A stretch of 64,000 nucleotides of DNA from Deltaproteobacteria bacterium HGW-Deltaproteobacteria-6. GTDB taxonomy: Bacteria > Desulfobacterota > Syntrophia > Syntrophales > Smithellaceae. Shown piece by piece: positions 17,863-26,587 of the stretch. How positions within the stretch are numbered: the first letter of the stretch is position 1; every line of letters starts with the position of its first letter. The DNA is taken from NCBI GenBank assembly GCA_002840435.1, contig PHAT01000005.1, positions 858,460-922,459 of the forward strand, written 5' to 3'. A program made the position numbers and the translations under genes. Under the pieces are notes generated by a model. That model was not told where the DNA came from. It saw nothing but the letters and a program-made list of their open reading frames with translations, and ran no database searches.

Positions 17863-20130
17863 TTATCTTGCCCTGGAGACCGGAATATTCAGTTTATTCC
17901 TGACGGCGTATTCGGACGGGAGCAAGACGGGCGTCTGGTCCCGGTTCATCTCCAGAGATGCCGTTTCCGATACGTTTTTCCTGACAAAATCGTAGAGGCC
18001 GCCCAGTTCAACTGTTCCCGCTTTATCTTTGGATGCCTCCCCCCGCATGCCCCGCAGGAGATAGTAGGTGAAGAGGCCGTGTTTGACCTTGTCGTAATCC
18101 GAACTCATCTGGCCGCCGGAAGATGCCGCAAGGACCATAATCTTGCCGCTAGCCAGAACGGGGTTTTCGATGGAAATGCTGACAGGCCTTGTTCCCTCGC
18201 CGGTAATACTCCGGCCTTTTGCACCGGAGAAACAGCTGTCCAGCATGACGACAACTTCCCGGGCGGGCAGTTTGTTGAGCTCGTCATACATCTTCTGCAG
18301 GGGATAAAGTTGAGAGGGATAATCGGGATGCCCTTCATAGGGGACGACGAACGCCTCCCTGCCCTGCGGGCCCGGCGCCCCATGTCCGGCATAATAAACA
18401 AATACGGTGGAATTGGCCGTCACCCGTCTGGGGAGCCAGTCACTGATATTTGCTTCCAGATCGCTCTTGGTGGCTTTGTCGTCCGTCAGAATTTTTATGT
18501 TGGCTCTTGGTATGCCGCCCACGTTTTCCAGATATCTCGCCACAACCTCCGCGTCCCGCACCGCATACTTGACCTCCGGAATCATCTTTTCCCGGTACTT
18601 GCTGATGCCGATGACGATGGCGATGTTGTCTTTTTTCTCATATTCCCTGACCTTCAGCGGGATGTCATCCACGTTGACTTCCGAGATCATTTCCACGGTT
18701 TCCCTGACTTCAACCGACCTCATGGCTACGCGCAATGTTTTCGCCTCGGACGGTGCAAAACCTCCGCCTTCGCTGACCAAGACCCTGAGGCTTGCTGTTT
18801 CCGTGGAGATGCGGCCCGGCATCACCGTTTTAAACACCGCTGTTTTCTTCTCTCCCGCCGCAATGTCCCCGATGAGGCGCTTCCCGCCAAAAAGACTGAC
18901 CAGCAGGGGGTTGCCGGAGAGGGTGACCCCGACGCCTCGCGCGATCCCATCGCCCCTGTTCTCGATGGTGACTCTGATCTCCACTTCTTCGCCGCTTTCC
19001 AGAATACGATTGTTGTTCTGATCCGTAAGCTGTGTCGAAAAAGCAAGAAGAGGCAATTGAGAAATCACCTCCAGCGTTTCCTTTGTCGCGGACTTTCCGG
19101 GTTTCATGGCAATCTTCAGCGTTTTTATCTCGGAAGCCGAAAATCCCCGGCCTTCCCCGACTTCTATTTTGAGGTCGGCGGTTTCCCGTTTCAGATTCAA
19201 AGGAAGAGAAGCCTTGTATTCGACGGCCTTTTTTTCGCCGGGCTGAATATCGCCAATCACTTTCATAGTGCCCAGATAACTGAGCAGACCCTGATGGCCG
19301 GACAGAAGAACCTGAACATCTTTGGCAGTTCCTTCCCCTTTGTTCTCCACTTCCACTTTCAGTGAAACGTTTTCGCCTCCTTCGATCACGCCGTCTCCGG
19401 AGCTTTCCGTGAAACTGACCTGATAAACAAGCGAGGGCTTCGCCGGAGGGGGCTTCCTGTCCGCCGCGACTGCCGTGTCCTGTTGTTCCTTTTTCCCGCG
19501 GGCCAGCTGGTAGCCCTTGCCGCCTCCGACGTTCATCAGGCCGCCTCCGGCGACGGAGAAATTGCCGGCCAGAATTCCCCTGTCGAAATCGATATAATCA
19601 ATCAGCCATTCATGCTTCCAGCCTCCGGCGGCTATCAGCCATGATCCCAGATAGGTACAAACATACTGGACTTCCGTCGCGGACCGGATGGTGATGGTTC
19701 CTTCCGATTCGGCCATGAACACCGGCGTTCCGATCCACGTGGCTTCGGGTTTGGCCTTGAACTTGATTTCCAGGTTTTCGCGGTCCATATAAAGCAGGTC
19801 GGTGAACCTCATTATTTTAGCGACCGCAAGGCCCGGCATCGGACCGCCCTGAACGTACCAGGAAATTCCTTTGGCCAGGGATTCAGGACCCTTTTCCGGG
19901 CGGAATTCATCTGCGGACCCCGTTTCATACAGAAGGATATCACGGTTGAGATTCTCCTTGATGAACCGGGCCATCTTCACGAGCAGGGCCTCCCGGGCCG
20001 CCCTATCTTCTCCCAGCGTTTCACAGCGCTCACCCCGGCACAATTGGACGACCTGCGGCTTTATCGTGGCACAGCCGGAAATCAACGCAATAAGCAGCAC
20101 AAGGGCGACAGGCATGATAATTTTTTTCAT
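17863..20130 (-). CDS. Caspase-family (C14) lipoprotein with CARDB-like repeats
   Basis: A 755-residue exported lipoprotein (signal ends LIALISGC, Cys20). Residues 240-345 and 370-475 are two similar beta-rich modules of the CARDB/NEW3 type (GGENVSLKVEVENKGEG and SGEEVEIRVTIENRGDG). Residues 500-735 form a caspase-like peptidase domain: NIAIVIGISKYRE, catalytic His583 in VYYAGHGAP and Cys633 in VMLDSCFSG, both intact. Bacterial members cleave after Arg or Lys and some act in regulated proteolysis or death pathways, but the substrate here is unknown. It follows a DUF4384-like gene by 7 bp, a pairing that suggests one envelope system. An aggaga site precedes the ATG. Confidence 0.88.
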   Translation of the reverse strand: MKKIIMPVALVLLIALISGCATIKPQVVQLCRGERCETLGEDRAAREALLVKMARFIKENLNRDILLYETGSADEFRPEKGPESLAKGISWYVQGGPMPGLAVAKIMRFTDLLYMDRENLEIKFKAKPEATWIGTPVFMAESEGTITIRSATEVQYVCTYLGSWLIAAGGWKHEWLIDYIDFDRGILAGNFSVAGGGLMNVGGGKGYQLARGKKEQQDTAVAADRKPPPAKPSLVYQVSFTESSGDGVIEGGENVSLKVEVENKGEGTAKDVQVLLSGHQGLLSYLGTMKVIGDIQPGEKKAVEYKASLPLNLKRETADLKIEVGEGRGFSASEIKTLKIAMKPGKSATKETLEVISQLPLLAFSTQLTDQNNNRILESGEEVEIRVTIENRGDGIARGVGVTLSGNPLLVSLFGGKRLIGDIAAGEKKTAVFKTVMPGRISTETASLRVLVSEGGGFAPSEAKTLRVAMRSVEVRETVEMISEVNVDDIPLKVREYEKKDNIAIVIGISKYREKMIPEVKYAVRDAEVVARYLENVGGIPRANIKILTDDKATKSDLEANISDWLPRRVTANSTVFVYYAGHGAPGPQGREAFVVPYEGHPDYPSQLYPLQKMYDELNKLPAREVVVMLDSCFSGAKGRSITGEGTRPVSISIENPVLASGKIMVLAASSGGQMSSDYDKVKHGLFTYYLLRGMRGEASKDKAGTVELGGLYDFVRKNVSETASLEMNRDQTPVLLPSEYAVRNKLNIPVSRAR

Positions 20131-20137
20131 TTCGATC

Positions 20138-21010
20138 TTATCTCCTTACTTCATAACCGATGGTGGCATCCGCCCAGGAAGATTGCTCCAGCAGAGAAAG
20201 TTCTCCCATTAAATCGGAGAGCGTTGCATCGCGGTCTTTCGAGGAAAGAAAATCCTTTTGCTCTTTTGTCGCGATGATCACAATTGTTTCGTAGGCTCTG
20301 GTGAGATTTTTCGGCGTATGGACCCGGAGTTTGAATCCCGAGCTTCTCATGGACTCGTCGGGAAAAATAAAGTCCTGTCCGCCCGATACCTGTTTTAGTT
20401 TTACATAAGGATTGGGCAAAAGCAGGGCAATTCTGCCGTCCTGGCTGACACTGAAGACATTGATATTCAGATCACCTTCGGTCTTTACCCTGATGCGTAT
20501 CTCATCGTTATCCTGAAAGACAGGTGCGGACGAAGAAAAAGGCCGGTCCGCCCTTGAGACTTCGGCTTTGATAATCCGGATGTCCTTTTGTTTTCTCTGC
20601 CGGAGGGGTTTGATGGTGGCTTTAATCCGGCAGACGTAGGCGGCATGGCCTTCTTCGGTCCTGAGTCCTTCAGACAGTATATCCTCTTTAACGATCAATC
20701 CTTTGGAAAAGGCCGATATGAGGTCGCTGATGAGCTCGGAATTGTAAACAACGCTGGAACTTCTGACCATCACCCCCGCAGCCCTTTCCACGGCTATCCG
20801 TCTTGCGTCGTTCAGGGCCAGGGCTTTTGCCTGGGCCGGCGTTGTGTCATCGCCGAGTATCGCCCTTCCTTCAGCAATGACCTCCCGCAAATCTCCGGTA
20901 TCGGTTTCGGCGGAGGTGCAAGGCGCGAATAAAAAGAAGAGTACCGAGCAGACGATTGACGATAGAAGCAGAATGGATGGTTTCCGGACTATCGCAGGGT
21001 TTTGGGCCAT
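20138..21010 (-). CDS. Exported DUF4384-like protein, partner of the caspase lipoprotein
   Basis: A 290-residue secreted protein. A signal-type helix at about residues 12-34 ends near PCTSAET. Residues 40-140 resemble the LPP20/FlgT-like fold (AKALALNDARRIAVERAAGVMVRSSSVV), and residues 165-265 fit DUF4384 (FSVSQDGRIALLLPNPYVKLKQVSGGQDFIFP). The frame opens at 21055, but ATG at 21010 has an aaggag site 10 bp upstream and is preferred. DUF4384 domains often occur with caspase-like peptidases; here they are separate adjacent genes. Function is unknown beyond this association. Confidence 0.75.
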   Translation of the reverse strand: MAQNPAIVRKPSILLLSSIVCSVLFFLFAPCTSAETDTGDLREVIAEGRAILGDDTTPAQAKALALNDARRIAVERAAGVMVRSSSVVYNSELISDLISAFSKGLIVKEDILSEGLRTEEGHAAYVCRIKATIKPLRQRKQKDIRIIKAEVSRADRPFSSSAPVFQDNDEIRIRVKTEGDLNINVFSVSQDGRIALLLPNPYVKLKQVSGGQDFIFPDESMRSSGFKLRVHTPKNLTRAYETIVIIATKEQKDFLSSKDRDATLSDLMGELSLLEQSSWADATIGYEVRR

Positions 21011-21228
21011 GACAAAAACGACTCCTTCTGATTTAAGATCATACCTGAATAACAAGTACCAAATCCGCTGTCATTAGGCAAGTCCTTCGTTATCGCGGCA
21101 GGGCGCGCCGTTGCCGGAGCAGATGCCGCTCCAGGATAGATGCTTGAAATGCCGCATGAATGGTCTGACGGGAAGCTATTCGGAGAAAAGTCTTGCCCAA
21201 TCGCCGCCTTTTGCCGCCGGAAAGCGAA

Positions 21229-22221
21229 TCAGCCGCGCTTTGAGGAAAGGCGGTTCATGCAGCTTTTGGACAGTTCATTTAAAACCGGCAGAGTGCCGGC
21301 GTTGGCGGTGGCGGTTACCAGATTCTTAATGCCGCCCGCCGTGTGCTTGAGAAAATCCGGCTTGTTTTTTTTGAGCCCCAGAAACCCGTAGGCGCCCAGC
21401 GCCTGCATCAGCCTCTGGGCGGCGCCTTCCCAGAAGTAATCGGTAAATTGATCGAGGCTGTAATTCGGTTCCATGATCCGGTAATAAAAGGCAATCAGTT
21501 CATTTTTTTCATTCTGGCTCAGCACCACATAGGGATCGCAGATCAGCGAGCCCAGGTCGTAAAAGAGATTGCCGGGCCTCATGCCCTGAAAATCGATGAA
21601 GACAGGCCGGTCATTTTTAATCATGATATTCTGGGATTGGAAATCGCGGTGGATCAGGCATGGTGAAACTTTTTGAAGGCGGTCGATCAGGGCGTTTGAT
21701 TCTTCCGTCCAGTCGCGCATCATTTGATCGGACAAATCCAGTCCGCAGACCGCTTCAACAAAATTTTCCTTAAAGTAGTTTTGCTCCCACAGATAGAGCG
21801 GTCGGTCGTAACCCCGGGTCAGTTTCAAATCGGCCGGCAGGTCCGTCAGCGCGTGACGATGAAGCCTGTGTATTTCCGACAGCGCGCTCAAGTAATAGTG
21901 ACGCCGTTTATGCCAGGGCAGACTGCGCAGGGAATACAAATCAATTTCGCCCAGGTCTTCCAGCAATAAAAATCGCTGCCGGTGGTCGTAAGCGATGATC
22001 CTGGGGGTCGTGATGCCTATTTCGGTCATGAAGCGGTTGATGGCCGCCCAGTAGGCATTTTCCTCGACATCGGTTCCGTATTCCATGAAAATGAAAGTTG
22101 GACCGTGGGGCAGGCGCACGCGATAAAAGTTGCGGTCGGAGCCTCCCTTTTTGATGGGATCATATTGAAAATCCACAACGCTCAGGTGATCATTTAAAAA
22201 TTTTCGTATTTCTTTGTTCAT
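21229..22221 (-). CDS. amgK: AmgK-like sugar kinase (aminoglycoside phosphotransferase fold)
   Basis: A 330-residue APH-fold kinase with the catalytic motif CLIHRDFQSQNIMI and the metal motif VFIDFQGMRPGNLFYDLGSL. This pattern and the neighbouring nucleotidyltransferase gene match AmgK, the anomeric kinase that makes MurNAc-1-phosphate (and GlcNAc-1-phosphate) during peptidoglycan recycling. The frame opens at 22239; ATG at 22221 is preferred because of an agga site with proper spacing. The assignment rests on family and context, so a different sugar kinase is possible. A repeat element separates it from the murU-like gene. Confidence 0.75.
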   Translation of the reverse strand: MNKEIRKFLNDHLSVVDFQYDPIKKGGSDRNFYRVRLPHGPTFIFMEYGTDVEENAYWAAINRFMTEIGITTPRIIAYDHRQRFLLLEDLGEIDLYSLRSLPWHKRRHYYLSALSEIHRLHRHALTDLPADLKLTRGYDRPLYLWEQNYFKENFVEAVCGLDLSDQMMRDWTEESNALIDRLQKVSPCLIHRDFQSQNIMIKNDRPVFIDFQGMRPGNLFYDLGSLICDPYVVLSQNEKNELIAFYYRIMEPNYSLDQFTDYFWEGAAQRLMQALGAYGFLGLKKNKPDFLKHTAGGIKNLVTATANAGTLPVLNELSKSCMNRLSSKRG

Positions 22222-22255
22222 AGGCTTCCTAATGGACATTTCTATATCAAACAGG

Positions 22256-22342
22256 TCATTTCGAAAAACGGCAGCGCTGAGAAATCCAAGTACTCCGCAA
22301 TGATTATATCAGGACAAGGATTTCTTCCTACGGTCGAAATGA
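22256..22342. repeat. TCATTTCGA-type inverted-repeat element
   Basis: Ends TCATTTCGA (22256-22264) and TCGAAATGA (22334-22342) are perfect inverted repeats; inside are gagaaatcc and ggatttctt. Relatives occur at 48193-48293 and 59641-59719. The element supplies the last codons and the stop of the murU-like gene (stop at 22328). Confidence 0.6.
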
Positions 22343-23062
22343 AAAAGAACTGATTCCCGGCGCATTTAACCTGTTGTATTCTTCAATTGTTCCCAAGTCG
22401 TACCAGAAACCGTCATCAACGACAATTCCTCCGATTGAGCGGGGCTTGTCCCTGATGCTTTCAATCAACGGCAAAACAATCGATTCTATCTTTCCCGCCT
22501 TCAACTGCCGCAGGAAAGTTGTTTCCAAAATATAAATTCCGGCAAAAAGGCAGCTCTGAATTCCCGGATGTTTGAGCAGGTTTCTCATATCGCAGATAAA
22601 GCCCCCGGAGTCAATATTGACATTGAGGAGGGGGCCCCGGCTGCGGAGCACCAGGGTGACTTGAGTCCGGAGTTCAAAATGTCTGTTCACAAGCGGCCCA
22701 AGCGGCAGATTGGTTATGATATCACCATTGTAAACGATGATGCGTTCATCGGACACAATCAGGTCTTCAATATTTTTGATGCCGCCCGCTGTGTCCAGAA
22801 GCACCGGTTCATGGCGAAAGGTGATCGGGATGCCCTGCCAGCTGCCATCCGGAAAAACCTCCTGATATTTTTCGGCGCAGTGGTGCGTGTTGATGATAAA
22901 TCGCTGCACGCCGACGGCGCAGAGATGCTCCATCGCATAAGTAATCATCGGCCTGCCGCCGATGGGCAACAGCGGTTTGGGCATATTTTCGGTAAGCGGC
23001 CGGAGTCTTGTCCCCAGCCCCGCTCCCAGGATGAAGGCGGTTTTAATTATTTTTGACGGCAC
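22328..23062 (-). CDS. murU: MurU-like sugar-1-phosphate nucleotidyltransferase
   Basis: A 244-residue nucleotidyltransferase. The N-terminal signature AFILGAGLGTRLRPLTENMPKPLLPIGG binds the nucleotide, and IVYNGDIITNLPL carries the metal-binding Asp. Paired with an AmgK-like kinase, it fits MurU, which turns MurNAc-1-phosphate into UDP-MurNAc. Mannose-1-phosphate guanylyltransferase is the main alternative. A GTG start at 23062 follows a ggag site. The last codons (SFSFRP) and the stop lie within a dispersed repeat element, so the C-terminus is probably not native to the family. Confidence 0.78.
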   Translation of the reverse strand: MPSKIIKTAFILGAGLGTRLRPLTENMPKPLLPIGGRPMITYAMEHLCAVGVQRFIINTHHCAEKYQEVFPDGSWQGIPITFRHEPVLLDTAGGIKNIEDLIVSDERIIVYNGDIITNLPLGPLVNRHFELRTQVTLVLRSRGPLLNVNIDSGGFICDMRNLLKHPGIQSCLFAGIYILETTFLRQLKAGKIESIVLPLIESIRDKPRSIGGIVVDDGFWYDLGTIEEYNRLNAPGISSFSFRP

Positions 23063-23164
23063 GTTAATTCTTTCTCCCTGCTGCCATGAAGAATGAGCCC
23101 ATTGATGCCTCTGTAAGTTTCTTGGGTCTTGAACTCTGAACTGTGAACCTTATTCCTTCAGTCT

Positions 23165-24460
23165 TCAACCTTCAGCCTTTTTTCCGTAGTCCGGATCGAT
23201 CTTCACCAGCGCCGTAACGATGAAACCGGGGATGGTTGTGAATAAGATCCAGTAGTAGAAATTAATATACCCCAGCTTTTCCTGAATCCAGCCGCTCGAC
23301 ATCGCGGGGAACATCATGCCAAGCGCCATAATGCCGGTGCCGATGGCGTAAAAGACGGTTTTATACTCGCCCTGCGAAACCATGATCATATACATCGTAT
23401 AGGCGGTAAAGCCGAAGCCGTAGCCGAATTGCTCCACTGCCACGGCGGAGCCGATCAGCCACAGGTTTTCCGGCTGCGCGTGCGAGAGATACACGAAAAT
23501 GAGATCCGGGACGTGCATGATGATCACCATCGGCCACAGCCAGAATTTCAAGCCGTTCCGGTAAATGACATAGCCCCCCAGCAGGCCGCCCAGCATCAGC
23601 GCCACAACACCCACGGTGCCATAGATCCAGCCGACCTCGGCGGTGGACAATCCCAGCCCGCCTTTTTCGCGCGCATCCAGCAGGAATGGCGCGACCATCT
23701 TGACCAGTTGCGCTTCGGCAAAGCGGAAAAAAAGAAAAAAACAGATGATGACGATAATATCCCTGCGCCGGAAAAACAGGGTGATGATCCGGAAATATTC
23801 GGCCACAACGCCTTTGCCTTTATCCAAAGGCGCGCTGTGATCGGCTTCGGGGACAGGCAGAACAAAAAAATGATAAAGGCAGAGGGCCAGAAAAACCGCG
23901 GCGATGACCACGAAGGTGATCGACCAGGCGGAGGCGACCGGATACCCGTAATCCTTCAGCGTGCCGGCCAGGATGACGAGCCCGCCTTTGGAAGCGATGG
24001 TGGCCACGCGGTAAAAAACCGTGCGCACGCCGACAAAGGCGGCCTGCTCGGGGGTGGTAAGCCCCAGCATGTAAAAGCCGTCGGCGGCAATGTCATGGGT
24101 GGCGGAAGAAAAGGCCATGATCCAGAGCATCGCCAGGGTATAGCGGATAAAGTCGTCGGCGGGGAGGGTCAGAGCGACGCAGGCCAGAGATCCGCCGATG
24201 GCCAGTTGCATGGCGACAATCCAGAAACGCTTGGTGCGGAAAAGGTCGATAAAAGGGCTCCACAGCGGTTTGATGACCCAGGGCAGATAGAGCCAGCTGG
24301 TATAAAGGGCGATGTCGGTGTTGGAGAGCCCCAGATTTTTATACATCACGACGCTGACGGTCATGACGATCATGTAGGGAATGCCTTCCGCCATATAGAT
24401 GGAAGGCACCCAGAACCAGGGATTGCGCGTTGCGGCTGCTTTTTCGTTTGATGGGGACAT
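23165..24460 (-). CDS. ampG: AmpG-like MFS permease
   Basis: A 431-residue transporter with twelve predicted membrane helices. The start NPWFWVPSIYMAEGIPYMIVMTVSVVMYKNLGLSNTDIALYTSWL is typical of the AmpG/PAT group. AmpG imports anhydro-muropeptides for peptidoglycan recycling, which agrees with the downstream AmgK/MurU pair and the upstream SpoIID-type protein. An aagga site precedes the ATG. The sequence alone cannot exclude another solute. The 3' end touches a cttcag-rich repeat (23151-23178). Confidence 0.8.
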   Translation of the reverse strand: MSPSNEKAAATRNPWFWVPSIYMAEGIPYMIVMTVSVVMYKNLGLSNTDIALYTSWLYLPWVIKPLWSPFIDLFRTKRFWIVAMQLAIGGSLACVALTLPADDFIRYTLAMLWIMAFSSATHDIAADGFYMLGLTTPEQAAFVGVRTVFYRVATIASKGGLVILAGTLKDYGYPVASAWSITFVVIAAVFLALCLYHFFVLPVPEADHSAPLDKGKGVVAEYFRIITLFFRRRDIIVIICFFLFFRFAEAQLVKMVAPFLLDAREKGGLGLSTAEVGWIYGTVGVVALMLGGLLGGYVIYRNGLKFWLWPMVIIMHVPDLIFVYLSHAQPENLWLIGSAVAVEQFGYGFGFTAYTMYMIMVSQGEYKTVFYAIGTGIMALGMMFPAMSSGWIQEKLGYINFYYWILFTTIPGFIVTALVKIDPDYGKKAEG

Positions 24461-24576
24461 TGAATTCCTTTAGGCCGTCGTTCAATAATAACTGTAACAT
24501 TCTAATATCATAACCGGCATAAGGGGCCGTAATGAAACGGGTAGAAATGGAACAGTGATTTTTTAACGGCTCCTAA

Positions 24577-25008
24577 TTATTTTTTGCGCGCTTTTTTCAG
24601 TTCATCATTAATGAACCAGGTTTTGATCTTATAGGTGTCGCAAAGCCATATGGCGTATTTTAATTTATCCCGATCACCGTGTTTTTGATCCGCGATATAA
24701 AAGGCGACAGCCGGCTTTTTACCGGTCTCCTTCGCGTAGTGCAGGGCCTGGCCGATGGCTTCATGAAAATTATCCGGGTTGTCCACTTCAATGGCATAAT
24801 CATCACTCAACAGATCAACCCGGCCGTATTTTACATGGACTTCCATTTGAGCCCTGCCCCGGAAATAGGCTTCATTGAAGGCCCGTTGATAATCTTTTTC
24901 GGTGCGCAGCGCCTGCCTGTGAGACGTGCCGCAGGCGGCAATGAAAAGGACCAGGAGCATGACGAAAATTACGCGGAAGATTATTTTTATGGCCGGCCCG
25001 CTGCTCAA
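24577..25008 (-). CDS. Small lipoprotein in the cell-wall recycling operon
   Basis: A 143-residue protein of unknown function. A TTG start at 25008 is chosen because a gagg site lies 8 bp upstream and the start overlaps the stop of the SpoIID-type gene in a coupled ttga arrangement. A lipoprotein signal follows (IFVMLLVLFIAACG). The mature part contains a PD-(D/E)XK-like or restriction-fold impression (YGRVDLLSDDYAIEVDNPDNFHEAIGQALHYAKETGKKPAVAFYI), with D, E and Q in a suggestive order; nuclease activity in a lipoprotein would be odd, so this stays a hint. Confidence 0.7.
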   Translation of the reverse strand: MSSGPAIKIIFRVIFVMLLVLFIAACGTSHRQALRTEKDYQRAFNEAYFRGRAQMEVHVKYGRVDLLSDDYAIEVDNPDNFHEAIGQALHYAKETGKKPAVAFYIADQKHGDRDKLKYAIWLCDTYKIKTWFINDELKKARKK

Positions 25009-26327
25009 TAAAATTTCCTCAAAATCGCACCGGTAAAGTAGTGCGCCAGAATTTCTTCGGTTTTGTGTCCTTTGGCCGCCATGACCGCCGCGCCGATCTG
25101 GCAAAGACCCACGCCATGCCCCCAGCCTCCGCCATGGAAAATAAAATGCTGAATGCCGCCGTCCGCCGCATGTTCCGATATAACAACAAAGGCGCTGGAG
25201 AACAGATGGCTTTCCGACAGCCAGCGACGGATTTCCAGTTCCTTGCCCACGATGACGCTTTTTTGGGACCCGGTAATTTTCAATTTGTAAATTCTGCCGG
25301 ATGGACCCCGCTCCAGTGGAATGATGTGCCGCAGCTCGCCAAAATCGATGCCCGATTTTTTCTTTAAAATAGCTTCCAGTTCCTGCCGGGTATAGGTGAC
25401 CTGCCAGCGGTAAAAATTCGGCGTCTCCTGATCAAAGGCCGGCAGTATCCTGCCTAACAATGCTTTGTCCGTTGTATTGCAGTAGGCAGGCGGTGTACTG
25501 AAGAGCCAGTCCGCCGCGTCCGTTTCCGATGAAACAGGCGGGTGCGGGCGCCCGCTGTCAGTGATGCTTTGCAGATAGGGAGGGGATTCGTTTTCCCAGG
25601 CGGATGAAAAAACATCCGTCTGGCCGCCGCAGCATTTATAGTAACGCGCATCGCAGATTTCGCCTGCGCTGGTCAGAAAAGTGCCGCGCGTGGCGTCGAT
25701 GGCCCGGGCCACCTGATCAGAGATAATCCGCGTAATGCCCTGATAGCGCTGGCAGTGGTCGTCGGCACAGACGTCGAATTCCTGATGATCATTTACGTCC
25801 TGCCAGACCAGAATTTCATCATCTTTTTTTTCAGGCAGGGTCCGGGGGGATTTCTTTTTGGCCAGCATTGCGATCAGCCAGCTCCTGGCCGTAACGGCCT
25901 GTGCTTTGAGAAATTCCAGGGGGGCCTCGGCGGACATTTCCGACGAGATGACCGAGGCGAGGTATTCTTCCAGCGGGATGATATTGATGAGATGGAAAGT
26001 GGTTTCATTATGCCCGGACAGAAGAAGCGCACCGCGAAATGATTGCTCCTGGACTCTCTGCCAGTGAAAATCGATGCCGATTTTTATATCCAGAACGGTA
26101 AAAAAATTTTTAGCGAACGCATCGGGGGTCAGCAGAAGTTCATGGCGGCGGATGATCTCCAGACCGTTGGAATCAAGGAGAACGACTTGTCCGTCTGCGG
26201 CGCGGGCGGAAAGTCTGCCCGTAACGGCATGGCCGTCCGGCAGAAGAAAAGAACCGGTGAGCTGTAAACGGGCTTCGGGGGCGTATTGCAGCAGAGCCAC
26301 TTTAATTTTTGGTTCGCTATTGATCAT
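25005..26327 (-). CDS. SpoIID/LytB-domain protein
   Basis: A 440-residue SpoIID-type protein. Key regions are EEYLASVISSEMSAEAPLEFLKAQAVTARSW, YYKCCGGQTDVFSSAWEN and the C-terminal FHGGGWGHGVGLCQIGAAVMAAKGHKTEEILAHYF. SpoIID is a lytic transglycosylase that cuts denuded glycan strands; relatives stimulate amidases. No clear signal peptide is visible, so location is uncertain. The frame opens at a TTG at 26363; ATG at 26327 is taken, though its ribosome site is poor. It heads the operon containing the lipoprotein, AmpG-, MurU- and AmgK-like genes. Confidence 0.85.
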   Translation of the reverse strand: MINSEPKIKVALLQYAPEARLQLTGSFLLPDGHAVTGRLSARAADGQVVLLDSNGLEIIRRHELLLTPDAFAKNFFTVLDIKIGIDFHWQRVQEQSFRGALLLSGHNETTFHLINIIPLEEYLASVISSEMSAEAPLEFLKAQAVTARSWLIAMLAKKKSPRTLPEKKDDEILVWQDVNDHQEFDVCADDHCQRYQGITRIISDQVARAIDATRGTFLTSAGEICDARYYKCCGGQTDVFSSAWENESPPYLQSITDSGRPHPPVSSETDAADWLFSTPPAYCNTTDKALLGRILPAFDQETPNFYRWQVTYTRQELEAILKKKSGIDFGELRHIIPLERGPSGRIYKLKITGSQKSVIVGKELEIRRWLSESHLFSSAFVVISEHAADGGIQHFIFHGGGWGHGVGLCQIGAAVMAAKGHKTEEILAHYFTGAILRKFY

Positions 26328-26530
26328 GCCTTCATCCGCGGGGTTATACCGGGTCCTGTACAACCTGGTCTTAAATAGTTATCGGCTTTTTTAGAAGCAA
26401 TGAGATGATAAGTCAAGAAAGTTATCGCTCCTCTCTCATCCCTTCTTGCGAAAAAAGTCTGTCCGCAAACACACCGCCGGTTTTTTTCAGACGATGGGGC
26501 GAAATTATCCGCAATTATTGAACTTATTGC

Positions 26531-26559
26531 TTGAATATTATTAATTTGTCATGTAAAAT
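26531..26559 (+). promoter_or_regulatory. Promoter for the MinD-like gene
   Basis: TTGAAT (26531-26536), 17 bp and TAAAAT (26554-26559), placed 28 bp before the ATG at 26588. Its position supports the shorter start of the ATPase gene. The region 26364-26530 between the divergent SpoIID and MinD-like genes shows nothing else I can name. Confidence 0.5.
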
Positions 26560-26587
26560 GCGCTGCAAAACGATCAGCGGGAGGTTT

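Noticed and set aside
18079-19365. 428-codon plus-strand frame over the caspase-like gene
   Set aside because: Antisense reading of a well-supported gene with intact signal peptide and catalytic motifs; no ribosome site.
23429-24451. 340-codon plus-strand frame over the AmpG-like gene
   Set aside because: His/Asp/Gly-rich antisense of a membrane protein; no domain or start signal.
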